This document shows, piece by piece, positions 43,325 to 53,122 of a DNA stretch of 64,000 nucleotides. The notes below the pieces were generated by a model. The model worked only from the letters and a program-made list of their open reading frames with translations. It did no database searches and was not told where the DNA came from. Every line of letters starts with the position of its first letter. Position 1 is the first letter of the stretch. The stretch is taken from positions 62,001 through 126,000 of the forward strand of contig JBARXJ010000020.1 of NCBI GenBank assembly GCA_049647265.1, read 5' to 3'. A program made the translations under genes and the position numbers. This DNA comes from JAAURB01 sp049647265. Lineage in GTDB: Bacteria; Cyanobacteriota; Cyanobacteriia; Cyanobacteriales; Microcoleaceae.

Positions 43325-43818
43325 AGATGTAATTCAGATCACTGACAGTAAATCTTGCTTATGTCAGATTACCTTGCTTTTCTGATTTCGACAAGTAATG
43401 TGCTGGAATGAACAATCGATTACTCTTAATTCTTCGTAACTGCTGACAAGGGTGAACAATCATCAAGTCTAAGCTTAGCAGATGAGGTGACGAGGTCACG
43501 TTTAGATCTAACAGCTTATTATAGATTTTTGTTCAGGTGTGAATGTACACTAATTTTCTTCAAAAGTACAACCCAAGAGTTGACCAAAAAGTCATAGTAA
43601 CCGAGTTAGATTTATTGAGATTTGACCCGGTTCATCATGTTGCTTAATCGGCAAAACGTTAGATGGGAAGCGGCATTCATCATTCACAAACCCTATGCAA
43701 TCGTACGACTACAATCTATCCCGTTGGTTGGGTCGGAAAATCCGGGAACTCATAAAAAAAATTTATTAATTCCAGCTCGATTTCAGCAGCGGATCAATAC
43801 AATTTTTTCAACGGGGGT
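43325..43818. other. 494-bp non-coding region upstream of the LysM-M23 gene
   Basis: No reliable gene is present. GTGAC-GAG-GTCAC (43487-43499) is a small hairpin. I looked for a c-di-AMP (ydaO-type) riboswitch on the minus strand, as expected before some cell-wall genes, and did not see its conserved blocks. The start and promoter of the M23 gene must lie here. Confidence 0.35.
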
Positions 43819-44277
43819 TTACAACTGATTGAGCTGTTTACGAGCCTCAAACAACCCAACAGCAACACTGACAGAGAGGTTGAGGCTGCGGACTTCTGGT
43901 TCTGCCATCGGAATATACAGGGTGGCATGACAGGCTTTGAGTACTTCTGAAGGAAGTCCTTCTGTTTCACAGCCAAACAGTAACCAGTCATCTGGTTGAT
44001 ACTCAAATTGAATATAGTTTTGGTGTGCCGCTTTACTAAACCCCAACCAGCGGCCGCCGTGATGTTGGTGATAGTCTCGAAAAGCGTCTAAGTTGGGATG
44101 ATACTGAAATGGCACGTAAGGCCAGTAATCAAGTCCGGCCCGTTTCAGTTCACGCGAGTTAATTTGAAAGCCCAGGGGCCCAACTAAGTGTAATTCCGTA
44201 CGGGTTGCTGCACAGGTTCTGGCAATATTACCTGTATTAGGGGGAATTTGAGGTTGAACGAGTACAACTCGAGGCAT
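43819..44277 (-). CDS. trmL: tRNA (cytidine/uridine-34-2'-O)-methyltransferase TrmL
   Basis: A 152-residue SPOUT methyltransferase that methylates the ribose of the wobble base in tRNA-Leu isoacceptors. The typical sequence is present: MPRVVLVQPQIPPNTGNIARTC, LHLVGPLGF, DWLLFGCETEGLP and the trefoil-knot SAM site IPMAEPEVRSLNLSVSVAVGLFEA. Length is that of the minimal TrmL (YibK) form. It is a single gene, separated from gshA by a 265-bp spacer. Confidence 0.95.
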   Translation of the reverse strand: MPRVVLVQPQIPPNTGNIARTCAATRTELHLVGPLGFQINSRELKRAGLDYWPYVPFQYHPNLDAFRDYHQHHGGRWLGFSKAAHQNYIQFEYQPDDWLLFGCETEGLPSEVLKACHATLYIPMAEPEVRSLNLSVSVAVGLFEARKQLNQL

Positions 44278-44542
44278 GATCTCTGTTAATTGTCATTTGT
44301 TGTGTTTCACTACCTGAGTAGCCCATAAGCTACACCTTTAGGCAATATGCGCTCCAAGCACAAACGAAATTTGCTTTTAGCCACTGATACTTCCTCTGAG
44401 TTTATCTATCTCTAATATTTCCTCAAATAATACAAAACAAATCACCTTTGACTAAGGAGTCAATATATAGGTTTTCTTTATATTTCAAGAAATAACACTG
44501 TTGATAAGATATTCTGAACTATTTTTGTCGATCAATTTGGAA

Positions 44543-45694
44543 TTAAGCCACGAGGGTTTGGCAAATTTTATCCTCAAGATCTTGTTCCTGTTGAGCCATT
44601 TCTTGAATCGCTTGTTGCAGGATATTATGGCTGCTGATCCCTTGTTTGTAGCGCTGTAACCACTGCTGTGCTGTGTTTCCTTGCCGCAATAGGGTTTGAA
44701 TGGGAGATAAAAAGCAACTAAACCCATGCTGTTTTGCAAAGGGCCATACTTCTTGATAAAGCTCCCTCACCCAATCTTGAGCCGAAATCGTTTGGCCAGT
44801 TTCCCAATGGGTTAACTGAGCATCGAGACTATCACGGGCCGCAGCAATTTCATTTTGATTGGTTAATTTCACCAATTGCTCAGCGCGGTTTGATGCTGGT
44901 AAATGGCTTTTTTGCAGCGGATCTAAGTCAGGATTTTCGATCAGTTGCCATAACCGAGCTTCCAGCAATGCCGTCACCGCCAGCAACGCGATGGGACTCA
45001 CCATCAAATCACAAATTCTCAATTCCAGTCGATTTAAATTATAAGGACGACGGTTGCCATTAGGACGCACGGAAGACCAGAGATGACGGACATTTTGCAT
45101 GGTCCCCGCCGCTAACTGAGCTTCTACCCATTCTATATAATGGGCGTGACTTTCAAATAGAGGAACTTCTTTCGGGGTTTTGGGAAATAGCTGCCAACGA
45201 GTCGAGTGACTGCCTGTGGCTTTGCCATCCAAAAACGGTGAAGCAGCACTCAGGGCGAGATATAACGGCGCTTCCACCTGAACCAGGCGAATGGCCCGCA
45301 TCAAAACCTCTGGATCGCTAATCCCGATATTAATATGGATACTAGCGGTGACGACAGTTGTACCGTAGGTTTTCTCGATATAGTCATGATAAGGATTTTG
45401 AGGATCGGAGCGCCAGAAGCGATCGCTTCCCCCCAGGGCTAAAGTACTCCCTGGGATTAAAGTATAGTCTCCCAGTTGTTTCAAGTATTGCCGCAGCTTA
45501 CGCCGGGGACGCACCAAGGCGCACAACAGACGATCATAATTACACAGAGGAGCTGTTGTATATTCAACGTTACGGCTATCTGGTTCTCGAACAAACTCTT
45601 CTAAATCTGCAACAATCCGATCCGACAATCCCACAATATTACCTGTGGGAGTACCTGTAAACATCTCGACTTCAAAGCCCTTGGACAATAGCAC
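44543..45694 (-). CDS. gshA: Glutamate-cysteine ligase, cyanobacterial type
   Basis: This enzyme makes gamma-glutamylcysteine, the first step of glutathione synthesis, from glutamate, cysteine and ATP. The 383-residue sequence has the cyanobacterial/proteobacterial short GCS2-type pattern: KGFEVEMFTGTPTGNIVGLS, RNVEYTTAPLCNYDRLL, HINIGISDPE, and RPYNLNRLELRICDLMVSP with the active-site RxE. Length fits the cyanobacterial family. It starts at ATG 45694 and is not in an operon. Glutathione synthetase is not in the window. Confidence 0.93.
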   Translation of the reverse strand: MLLSKGFEVEMFTGTPTGNIVGLSDRIVADLEEFVREPDSRNVEYTTAPLCNYDRLLCALVRPRRKLRQYLKQLGDYTLIPGSTLALGGSDRFWRSDPQNPYHDYIEKTYGTTVVTASIHINIGISDPEVLMRAIRLVQVEAPLYLALSAASPFLDGKATGSHSTRWQLFPKTPKEVPLFESHAHYIEWVEAQLAAGTMQNVRHLWSSVRPNGNRRPYNLNRLELRICDLMVSPIALLAVTALLEARLWQLIENPDLDPLQKSHLPASNRAEQLVKLTNQNEIAAARDSLDAQLTHWETGQTISAQDWVRELYQEVWPFAKQHGFSCFLSPIQTLLRQGNTAQQWLQRYKQGISSHNILQQAIQEMAQQEQDLEDKICQTLVA

Positions 45695-45849
45695 ACTTAC
45701 TTCTCCTAATTCCGAGAAATGATGAATTAAAGATGATTATTTATACCATTTTGTCACTCTTCGCAATACGACTAAAGAGTGATTTCGTTGAAATGGGACT
45801 TTTTTAATCAGCCGTTTAAATCGATCATTTCGTAGTTAATGAATGTGGA

Positions 45850-46659
45850 TTATCCTAACATATATTCGGTACTGGAAGGAAACACACTTTCAGCTTCAGA
45901 AGTATCGTAAATATAATCATAGTCAAACTCGAGTGCTCGAATATGACGAGTCATACTAAAACCGAAGTGAATGACTTGTTCTGTGGTAAAAGCTGCCATC
46001 ATTAGCTCGAGCATTTTTTTAGCATTGATTTGAGGCTTTTTTATAAAGTATTCACGAGAAGCAAAAAATACTTTTTCATCTTTAGGGACAATGATGCCAT
46101 TCAATCTATGGGTATTTTGAATGGGTTTAATATAGCTTTTAATAAATTCTTCTTGATTTCTTTGTAAACGAGCTAAACGTTCATGCTGATGCCAGCTCAT
46201 CTTAAATATAATTTTCAGAACCTCAAATCCTAAAATATAGTAAAAAGCTTTATCTTTATCTTTAGGATTGAGAGACAATTTTAATGCAGATTCTAAATAG
46301 TAATCGGGTTGACAACGAGCATCTTGAGCCGAATGAATATAATACTGGCGAATATAACTTCTCAATACAGTTTCTGTTAATTGAGTTCTAATTTTAAATC
46401 GGATTAAATATCGTTTAACGCGATGAATGGCATCACTATCTTCTAATAACTTAGAAACTAAACCATCTGCTGTATATTCATCTAAAAATTCGGCTTGCCG
46501 ATCGGGAGATGAACCACATAAAATATAGCAAAGTGATAACACATAACGTCTTTCATTCCAAGGTAAACTTTCTGCCCATTTCTGAACTTCTTTAGGAAGC
46601 TGATCATATAAACCATTACTCATTAGTTCTTTAAAAAAGTTTTTTTTATTTAACAGCAT
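45850..46659 (-). CDS. Conserved helical protein of unknown function
   Basis: A 269-residue, highly helical, soluble protein I do not recognise. Features: KEVQKWAESLPWNERRYVLSLCYILCG near residue 25; a basic-aromatic middle (SYIRQYYIHSAQDARCQPDYY); DKDKAFYYILGFEVLKIIFKMSW; and a C-terminal block (FASREYFIKKPQINAKKMLEL, QVIHFGFSMTRHIRALEFDYDYIYDT). There is no signal peptide and no obvious enzyme motif. The acidic C-terminus and Tyr/Asp-rich tail are distinctive. It stands alone between gshA and the LysR gene. It resembles cyanobacterial proteins I have seen labelled as hypothetical. Confidence 0.75.
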   Translation of the reverse strand: MLLNKKNFFKELMSNGLYDQLPKEVQKWAESLPWNERRYVLSLCYILCGSSPDRQAEFLDEYTADGLVSKLLEDSDAIHRVKRYLIRFKIRTQLTETVLRSYIRQYYIHSAQDARCQPDYYLESALKLSLNPKDKDKAFYYILGFEVLKIIFKMSWHQHERLARLQRNQEEFIKSYIKPIQNTHRLNGIIVPKDEKVFFASREYFIKKPQINAKKMLELMMAAFTTEQVIHFGFSMTRHIRALEFDYDYIYDTSEAESVFPSSTEYMLG

Positions 46660-47110
46660 GATTTAATAGTACTCCCTGGTTAATGAGATGAGTGTTGCTC
46701 GTTTGATATCAATTTGGGCATGAAAAAAAGGCAAGTTATTTTGATAAAGTTAGTATGCCTTGATTACGAAAAAAAATTAACCGAGTCTTAAAATTTATCG
46801 TTCATTTCACCTCTGATTCAGAATCTCTTGACTGAAGAATGATAATTTATGATTTCAGTAATATTACCTAGATAAAATTTAAAAGAGTCAAATACTCCTC
46901 CAATACTTACAGATTGTTATAAGGTAATTGAGGTAACGATTTTAACTTTTTAAACTTTTAAGATAATATTTTGGGTTATTTATATTGTGTCAAATTTCAG
47001 GAATTTTCGTCAAGTATTTCTAGCATTTTTTCAAAATTTACTTGAAAAAGCAAGGGCAAAGTCTAACTTAAACAATTAACTTTGATGAATGATTGCATTG
47101 ATAGCAGACT
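46660..47110. other. 451-bp AT-rich intergenic region
   Basis: No gene, hairpin of note or repeat was found between the start of the unknown gene and the end of the LysR gene. It must hold the promoter of the unknown gene. The sequence is AT-rich throughout. Confidence 0.4.
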
Positions 47111-48061
47111 TCAAGACGGCAGTTTTATAACAGCTTGCATGACATTTAAAAACTGATGCAAAACAATAGATGAATCGTCTTGTCGCCAGACAGCAACGGC
47201 TTGTCGAGTGAGACGACTGTCTTGAAGCGGTCGATAAATCACGTCTTGACGATAAAGAACTTGTCCGTGGTCAGGTAAAATTGCAATGCCTATTTCAGCA
47301 GCAACTAAACTTAAAATTGTTACAATTCCAGTCACGTGAATATTTTTAATAATTTTAGGTTCAAAACCTGCTTGTTGGCAAAGATTAATCACTTGCTGAT
47401 AAAAGGGGAATGCATCAAGAGAAGGTAGAATAATGTCTTCATTTTTTAAAGCAGATAAAGAAATTTGAGTTTGATTGGCTAAAGAATGAGATTGTGGCAA
47501 AACTACCATAAAAGATTCTTGTAATATTGGCATACAGTCTAAGCCGGAGTCTTCCTGATAAAAACTGTCAGAATTATGAAAAACAAGATCCACTTGATGG
47601 GTTTTTAACAGTTGTATTTCTTGTTTAACTGGAATTTCCCGTAACTCTAATTCAACTTCTGGAAAACGACTCTTAAATTCTTTAAGAATATTCGGTAAAA
47701 TACTGGTTGCAAATGAGGTATACATCCCCACTTTCAAAAGTCCAATCTGACCTTGACTAGCTTTTTGTGCCTGGATAATTCCTCTATCGAGATGCATCAC
47801 AGCCAATTGAACTTCTTCTAAAAATACTTTCCCCGCTTCTGTTAGTTCAATAGGAGACTTATTACGATTCAATAATTTAACATTTGGTGCATTTTTACCG
47901 GATTTTAAAGAGTTCTCTAAAGCCTGAATTCTTTGACTAAACGGTGGCTGTTTAATTCCTAAGCGTTTAGCCGCCTCACTAAAATTATTATTCGCTTGTA
48001 CTAATAAAATAAAATAGCAAATTTGTCTAAGTTCTAAGTTAATTAAGCGTTGAATATCCAT
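47111..48061 (-). CDS. LysR-type transcriptional regulator
   Basis: A 316-residue regulator. I chose ATG 48061 (MDIQRLINLELRQI) because GAGG lies 7 nt before it, the product then has the usual LysR length, and the 34-residue longer reading would run into the neighbouring gene. The winged helix-turn-helix is residues 7-75 (QICYFILLVQANNNFSEAAKRL, IKQPPFSQRIQALE), followed by the substrate-binding domain (QIGLLKVGMYTSFATSILPN, VLPQSHSLANQ). It diverges from the 5-oxoprolinase gene with a 95-bp spacer containing two palindromes. This arrangement suggests that it regulates that gene in response to a pathway metabolite. The inducer is unknown. Confidence 0.92.
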   Translation of the reverse strand: MDIQRLINLELRQICYFILLVQANNNFSEAAKRLGIKQPPFSQRIQALENSLKSGKNAPNVKLLNRNKSPIELTEAGKVFLEEVQLAVMHLDRGIIQAQKASQGQIGLLKVGMYTSFATSILPNILKEFKSRFPEVELELREIPVKQEIQLLKTHQVDLVFHNSDSFYQEDSGLDCMPILQESFMVVLPQSHSLANQTQISLSALKNEDIILPSLDAFPFYQQVINLCQQAGFEPKIIKNIHVTGIVTILSLVAAEIGIAILPDHGQVLYRQDVIYRPLQDSRLTRQAVAVWRQDDSSIVLHQFLNVMQAVIKLPS

Positions 48062-48096
48062 AAAACAACCTCGGTATATTGTGAAAAATATTTTAC

Positions 48097-48124
48097 TATA
48101 TCCATCTGGATTCAGTAGGATATA
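48097..48124. promoter_or_regulatory. TATATCC...GGATATA operator candidate
   Basis: A perfect 7-bp inverted repeat, TATATCC (48097-48103) and GGATATA (48118-48124), with 14-bp spacing, lies in the middle of the divergent LysR/oxoprolinase promoter region. It is a plausible activation or repression site of the regulator. Confidence 0.45.
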
Positions 48125-48127
48125 ACC

Positions 48128-48142
48128 ATTCATCTCATGAAT
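48128..48142. promoter_or_regulatory. LysR-type T-N11-A box ATTCAT-CTC-ATGAAT
   Basis: A 15-bp perfect palindrome with T at 48129 and A at 48141, exactly the T-N11-A spacing of LysR recognition sites. It is 14 bp upstream of the 5-oxoprolinase ATG, close enough to overlap its promoter or ribosome site. Confidence 0.55.
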
Positions 48143-48156
48143 ATAACACAATAAAA

Positions 48157-51100
48157 ATGACACATCTTACCTCTGATAAAAATACTAATCAGTTTCAATT
48201 CTGGGTAGATCGCGGCGGTACTTTTACCGATATTGTCGCTTGTAAGCCAGATGGTACATTAGTGACTCATAAATTACTCTCAGAAAATCCAGACCGTTAT
48301 TCGGATGCTGTTATCCAAGGAATTCGTGATATTTTAGGTATTAGTGCCGATCAACCGATTCCCAGTTATCAGATTTCTGAAGTTAAAATGGGAACCACAG
48401 TAGCAACCAATGCATTATTAGAACGTAAAGGCGATCGCACTGTTTTAGTGATTACAAAAGGATTTAAAGATGCCCTCCGTATTGGTTATCAAAATCGTCC
48501 GGATATTTTTGCCCGTCAAATTGTTTTACCCGAACTATTGTATGAACAAGTGATAGAAGTCGATGAACGCTACGATGCCAAAGGAAATGAACTGAAAGCG
48601 GTTGAAACTAAGTCTTTTAAAACGGCATTAGAGACAGCTTACACTCAAGGTATCAAAAGTTGTGCTATTGTGTTAATGCATGGCTATCGCTATCCTCAAC
48701 ATGAACAACAAATTGCTAAAATAGCAGAAGAAATTGGCTTTACTCAACTTTCAGTTTCTCATCAAATCAGCCCGTTAATGAAACTGATTAGCCGGGGTGA
48801 TACGACTGTGGTTGATGCTTATCTTTCCCCTATTTTATATCGTTATATCAATCAAGTTTCGAGTCAACTTAATAGTAACGATAAAGCTGTTAAATTGATG
48901 TTTATGCAATCCAATGGCGGCTTAGTCAATGCCCATCAATTCCAAGGAAAAGATAGTATTTTATCAGGGCCAGCCGGGGGAATTGTCGGGGCTGTTCAAA
49001 CCAGTTTAAAAGCAGGATTTGATAAAATTATTAGTTTTGATATGGGGGGAACTTCAACGGATGTCGCCCATTATCACGGTGAATATGAACGACAATTTGA
49101 AACAGAAATTGCTGGAGTCCGGATGCGAACCCCCATTATGGCGATTCATACTGTGGCGGCGGGGGGTGGTTCAATTTTAGTGTTTGATGGGTCTCGTTAT
49201 CGGGTGGGGCCAGAGTCGGCAGGGGCAAACCCAGGGCCAGCTTGTTATCGCGTCGGTGGGCCACTAACGGTTACAGATTGTAATGTGATGTTAGGGAAAA
49301 TTCAGCCGCCATTTTTCCCAAGAGTATTTGGAATTGAAGGAAATTTACCGTTAGATGGGGAAATTGTTCGAGAAAAGTTTGCGGAGTTAGCAACTACAAT
49401 TCAACAACAAACCGGGGATATTAAAACACCGGAAGAAGTGGCAACGGGATTTATTACGATTGCGGTTGAAAATATGGCAAATGCCATTAAAAAAATCTCC
49501 CTACAACGAGGCTATGATGTCTCAGATTATGCCCTTTGTTGTTTTGGTGGGGCAGGGGGTCAACACGCTTGTTTAATTGCGGATACTTTAGGGATTAAAA
49601 CGGTATTTATTCATCCTTACGCGGGGGTTTTATCGGCTTATGGGATGGGTTTAGCAGATATTCGGGTAATTCGAGAACGGTCTGTTGAAATCGAGTTAAA
49701 TTCTGATACTTTTTCTGATCTGAAACAGATATTCTCAGAGTTAGAAACGGAATGCAGTCAAGAATTAGCTGAAAGTGAAATTGAAAATACGGCTATATTC
49801 CAAGTCAACTTAAAATATATCGGAACCGATTCGACTTTAACGGTTAATTTTGCTGATTCATTGAGAGAGATTATTGCAGAATTTGAGAATAAGCATCACC
49901 AGCGCTATGGTTTTATTAAACCGGAGAAAGCTTTAATGATTGAATCTATTTCTGTAGAGATTATTCAGCAGCTTTCTGTCGTGGAAGAACCGCAATATTC
50001 TCGGACTCGTTCTCAACCAACCCAACCGATTTCAACAGTACAAATGTATACACAAAATCAATGGCATGATACTCCGTTATTTCAACGAGAGGATTTACAG
50101 CCGGGAGATTTAATTGCAGGGCCAGCAATTATTACTGAAGGCATTGGGACAAATATTATTGAACCCGGTTGGCAAGGGGAAGTGAGTGATAAAAATCATT
50201 TAATTTTAACCCAGCAGTCCTCTAAAGCGGTGGAGAATATCGCGATAACTGTAAACGAGAATACCTCAAAACCAGATCCGGTTCGTTTGGAGATATTTAA
50301 AAATCTCTTTCAGTTTATCGCCGAACAAATGGGAATTGTCTTACAAAATACGGCTTCTTCCGTTAATATCAAAGAACGTCTTGATTTTTCTTGTGCTATT
50401 TTTGATGGCAAAGGAGAATTAGTAGCAAATGCCCCTCATATTCCGGTACATTTAGGGTCAATGAGTGAAAGTATTCGCAGCTTAATTGAGGCAAAATCGG
50501 ATACCATTAAACCGGGAGATGTTTATCTACTGAATAACCCTTATGAAGGCGGAACCCACTTACCGGATGTCACGGTAATTACGCCTGTTTTTGATAGCAA
50601 TAAACAGCAGATTCTGTTTTATGTTGCTTCTCGCGGTCATCAAGCCGATATTGGCGGAATTACACCGGGTTCTATGCCACCTTATAGTACAACAGTCGAA
50701 GAAGAAGGGATTTTATTAACTCATTTTCAGTTAGTCAAACAAGGGATTTTTCAAGAACAAGCATTACGAGAATTACTGGCATCTGGAGACTATCCTGCGC
50801 GAAATCCCGATGTAAATTTAGCCGATTTACAAGCACAAATTGCCGCCAATGAAAAAGGCGTTCAAGAACTGCATAAAATGGTGATTCAATATGGCTTAGA
50901 AACCGTTAAAACCTATATGAGTTATGTTCAGGATAATGCTGAAGAATCAGTTCGGAAAGCAATTGAAGTTTTAAAAGAGGGTGAGTTTACCTATCAAATG
51001 GATACAGGCAGTCAGATTAAGGTAAAAATTACCTTGGATAAAATTAATCGCAATGCAACTATTGATTTTAACGGTACTTCTGCTCAACTTCAGAGTAATT

Positions 51101-51801
51101 TTAATGCGCCAAAAGCTGTTTGTATGGCAGCGGTTTTGTATGTATTTCGCACATTAGTTACGGATAATATCCCCTTGAATGCGGGATGCTTAAAACCACT
51201 CAATATTATTATCCCAGAAGGCTGTATGCTGAACCCTCGTTATCCGGCGGCGGTGGTGGCGGGGAATGTAGAAACCTCGCAAGTGATTGTGGATGCGTTA
51301 TATGGTGCGTTAGGGGTAATGGCGGCTTCCCAAGGGACCATGAATAACTTCACCTTTGGTAACCAACGCTATCAATATTATGAAACCATTTGCGGCGGTT
51401 CGGGGGCAGGAAGTGATTTTGATGGGACAGATGCGGTTCATACTCATATGACCAACTCCCGTTTAACTGACCCGGAAGTGTTGGAATGGCGCTTTCCCGT
51501 GTTATTGGAACAATTTAGTATCCGTCCCAACAGTGGCGGTATCGGAAACTATTGCGGTGGCAACGGTATTATTCGCCGAATTCAGTTTTTAGAAACCATG
51601 ACCGCAGCCATTTTATCTGGACATCGTCAAATTCCTCCGTTTGGTCTTAATGGCGGAAAACCTGGTTTAGTTGGACAAAATACTGTTATTCGTTGCGGTG
51701 GCAATATTGAAGAATTAGGAAGTACCGCAACCGTTGAAATGCAACCAGGAGATACATTCAAAATAGAAACACCTGGCGGCGGTGGATACGGTCAACAATA
51801 A
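48157..51801 (+). CDS. 5-oxoprolinase (ATP-hydrolysing), fused HyuA-HyuB type
   Basis: A 1214-residue enzyme expected to convert 5-oxo-L-proline to glutamate with ATP, salvaging a product of gamma-glutamyl peptide turnover. The N-terminal hydantoinase-A half has DRGGTFTDIVACKPDG, KMGTTVATNALLERKGD, IISFDMGGTSTDVAHY and the PGPACYRVGGPLTVTD loop. The C-terminal hydantoinase-B half (about 700-1200) has GDVYLLNNPYEGGTHLPDVT, VASRGHQADIGG, GGSGAGSDFDGTDAVHTHMTN and the tail TPGGGGYG. Length matches fused 5-oxoprolinases; a related hydantoinase activity is possible. Divergent from LysR; single gene with a bidirectional terminator after it. Confidence 0.93.
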   Translation: MTHLTSDKNTNQFQFWVDRGGTFTDIVACKPDGTLVTHKLLSENPDRYSDAVIQGIRDILGISADQPIPSYQISEVKMGTTVATNALLERKGDRTVLVITKGFKDALRIGYQNRPDIFARQIVLPELLYEQVIEVDERYDAKGNELKAVETKSFKTALETAYTQGIKSCAIVLMHGYRYPQHEQQIAKIAEEIGFTQLSVSHQISPLMKLISRGDTTVVDAYLSPILYRYINQVSSQLNSNDKAVKLMFMQSNGGLVNAHQFQGKDSILSGPAGGIVGAVQTSLKAGFDKIISFDMGGTSTDVAHYHGEYERQFETEIAGVRMRTPIMAIHTVAAGGGSILVFDGSRYRVGPESAGANPGPACYRVGGPLTVTDCNVMLGKIQPPFFPRVFGIEGNLPLDGEIVREKFAELATTIQQQTGDIKTPEEVATGFITIAVENMANAIKKISLQRGYDVSDYALCCFGGAGGQHACLIADTLGIKTVFIHPYAGVLSAYGMGLADIRVIRERSVEIELNSDTFSDLKQIFSELETECSQELAESEIENTAIFQVNLKYIGTDSTLTVNFADSLREIIAEFENKHHQRYGFIKPEKALMIESISVEIIQQLSVVEEPQYSRTRSQPTQPISTVQMYTQNQWHDTPLFQREDLQPGDLIAGPAIITEGIGTNIIEPGWQGEVSDKNHLILTQQSSKAVENIAITVNENTSKPDPVRLEIFKNLFQFIAEQMGIVLQNTASSVNIKERLDFSCAIFDGKGELVANAPHIPVHLGSMSESIRSLIEAKSDTIKPGDVYLLNNPYEGGTHLPDVTVITPVFDSNKQQILFYVASRGHQADIGGITPGSMPPYSTTVEEEGILLTHFQLVKQGIFQEQALRELLASGDYPARNPDVNLADLQAQIAANEKGVQELHKMVIQYGLETVKTYMSYVQDNAEESVRKAIEVLKEGEFTYQMDTGSQIKVKITLDKINRNATIDFNGTSAQLQSNFNAPKAVCMAAVLYVFRTLVTDNIPLNAGCLKPLNIIIPEGCMLNPRYPAAVVAGNVETSQVIVDALYGALGVMAASQGTMNNFTFGNQRYQYYETICGGSGAGSDFDGTDAVHTHMTNSRLTDPEVLEWRFPVLLEQFSIRPNSGGIGNYCGGNGIIRRIQFLETMTAAILSGHRQIPPFGLNGGKPGLVGQNTVIRCGGNIEELGSTATVEMQPGDTFKIETPGGGGYGQQ

Positions 51802-51819
51802 GGCGTTATTCTCTTAAAA

Positions 51820-51854
51820 AAACTTACTTTCTCCAAACTGGGGAAAGTGAGTTT
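51820..51854. terminator. Strong bidirectional terminator between oxoprolinase and EamA genes
   Basis: AAACTTACTTTC (51820-51831) pairs with GAAAGTGAGTTT (51843-51854) along 12 bp with one G-T. Seven A precede it, giving a seven-U run for minus-strand transcripts. It lies between the convergent genes and can terminate both. Confidence 0.75.
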
Positions 51855-52034
51855 ATCATTTGAATTCTTTCGTATATTACTGACTATAAAAACGTAACTA
51901 TAGGCTATCAAAATAATTCATAATCTCATGAAAAAGCTTTTAAAATTTATAGGTTTTATACCGAAGGTTTAGGATGTTTTAAAAAAAATAGTGAAAATAA
52001 AAATTAAACAAATAAGGAATTAAGGCAGTATTAA

Positions 52035-53072
52035 TTAAATACCTTTAAATCCAATACTATCATTTATATGTTCCTGATTAGAAGATTCAGATTCTTTCTG
52101 TTTAGTTTGCTTCAGACGCTGTACACCAATCTGATTAAATACAATTCCCACTAAAATAACACTACCGCCAATATATTGTGCCGTTGTCGGAGCTTCTCCT
52201 AATAGTAAATAAGCCGCTAAAATTCCGGCTATGGGGTTAAAAGCCGTAGCTAAAGAGACCTCACTGGCATTACTACGCTTGAGACCATTAAACCAGAAAA
52301 ATTGTCCGCCAACCACAATCACTGCCGCATAACCTAACATCCATTTCCATAAAAATGGAGCGGTTACATCCATAAAGTGAGCTGGACTATAGACAATTAA
52401 AACGGTTATGAAAAACACAACAGTACCCACAAACATTCTATATATACTGAAAATACCGAGAGGAATTTGCTTAAGGCTGACTTTACTAATTAAATTGGCA
52501 ATTGCTTTAAACACGGCGGCAATGACAGTCAGTAATGCTCCCCATCCAATCTCAATTCCCATATTCATTGCCATCATATCGCCTCCTGGCGGTTGCAATA
52601 ATACAGTTAATGCCACACCCACAAATGATAAAATGGCTCCCAAAATCACCCAACTATTCACCCGTTCTCCTAATAACCAAACGGATAAGGCTAACACTAA
52701 AGGGGTATCAATTTGTCCAATTAAAATAACATTATTAACTGTGGTTAAAGAAAGTGCTGTAAAAATAAGGGTGGGTACAATTGCAGCGCCTAAGATTGCT
52801 ACAACAGCCATTACTAACCAATTTTTCCAGGTTATTTTTTTAATAATCTGAGGTTTTAACTGATGAGAATAAATAATAATTAATAAAATTAAGGCACATA
52901 AATTTCCCACAAACAAAACATTACAAAAAGAGATGGGATTTTCTCCATTCACTAAGTTCTCTGCACCCAATTGAGTCAGTTTACGAGTCACAGCATTGGC
53001 TGCACCAAAAATTGTAATGGCAAGCAACAGATAAACCCGTCCAGAGAGTTGAGGCGTTTGAAGCTGAGGCAT
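52035..53072 (-). CDS. EamA-family (DMT) metabolite exporter
   Basis: A 345-residue membrane protein with two EamA repeats and about ten helices: LLLAITIFGAANAVTRKL, LILLIIIYSH, VVAILGAAIVPTLIFTALSL then TVNNVILIGQIDTPLVLALS in the first; VLAGAILSF-like (VILGAILSFVGVALTVLL), WGALLTVIAAVFKAIANL, AAVIVVGGQFFWFNGLKRSNASE and NPIAGILAAYLLLGEAPTTAQYIGG in the second. The C-terminus is polar. Family members export amino acids or other metabolites; the substrate is not predictable. It ends near the bidirectional terminator. Confidence 0.93.
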   Translation of the reverse strand: MPQLQTPQLSGRVYLLLAITIFGAANAVTRKLTQLGAENLVNGENPISFCNVLFVGNLCALILLIIIYSHQLKPQIIKKITWKNWLVMAVVAILGAAIVPTLIFTALSLTTVNNVILIGQIDTPLVLALSVWLLGERVNSWVILGAILSFVGVALTVLLQPPGGDMMAMNMGIEIGWGALLTVIAAVFKAIANLISKVSLKQIPLGIFSIYRMFVGTVVFFITVLIVYSPAHFMDVTAPFLWKWMLGYAAVIVVGGQFFWFNGLKRSNASEVSLATAFNPIAGILAAYLLLGEAPTTAQYIGGSVILVGIVFNQIGVQRLKQTKQKESESSNQEHINDSIGFKGI

Positions 53073-53122
53073 AATAAACAGCTTTGAAACAATACTTTGC
53101 CTTTTAATTTACACCTTTTTGT

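Noticed and set aside
43325..43620. c-di-AMP (ydaO-type) riboswitch upstream of the LysM-M23 gene
   Set aside because: The conserved blocks expected for that riboswitch are not visible on the minus strand; only a 5-bp hairpin was found.
48061..48163. LysR regulator starting at 48163
   Set aside because: That start overlaps the oxoprolinase ATG and adds 34 residues with no ribosome site; ATG 48061 with GAGG is better.
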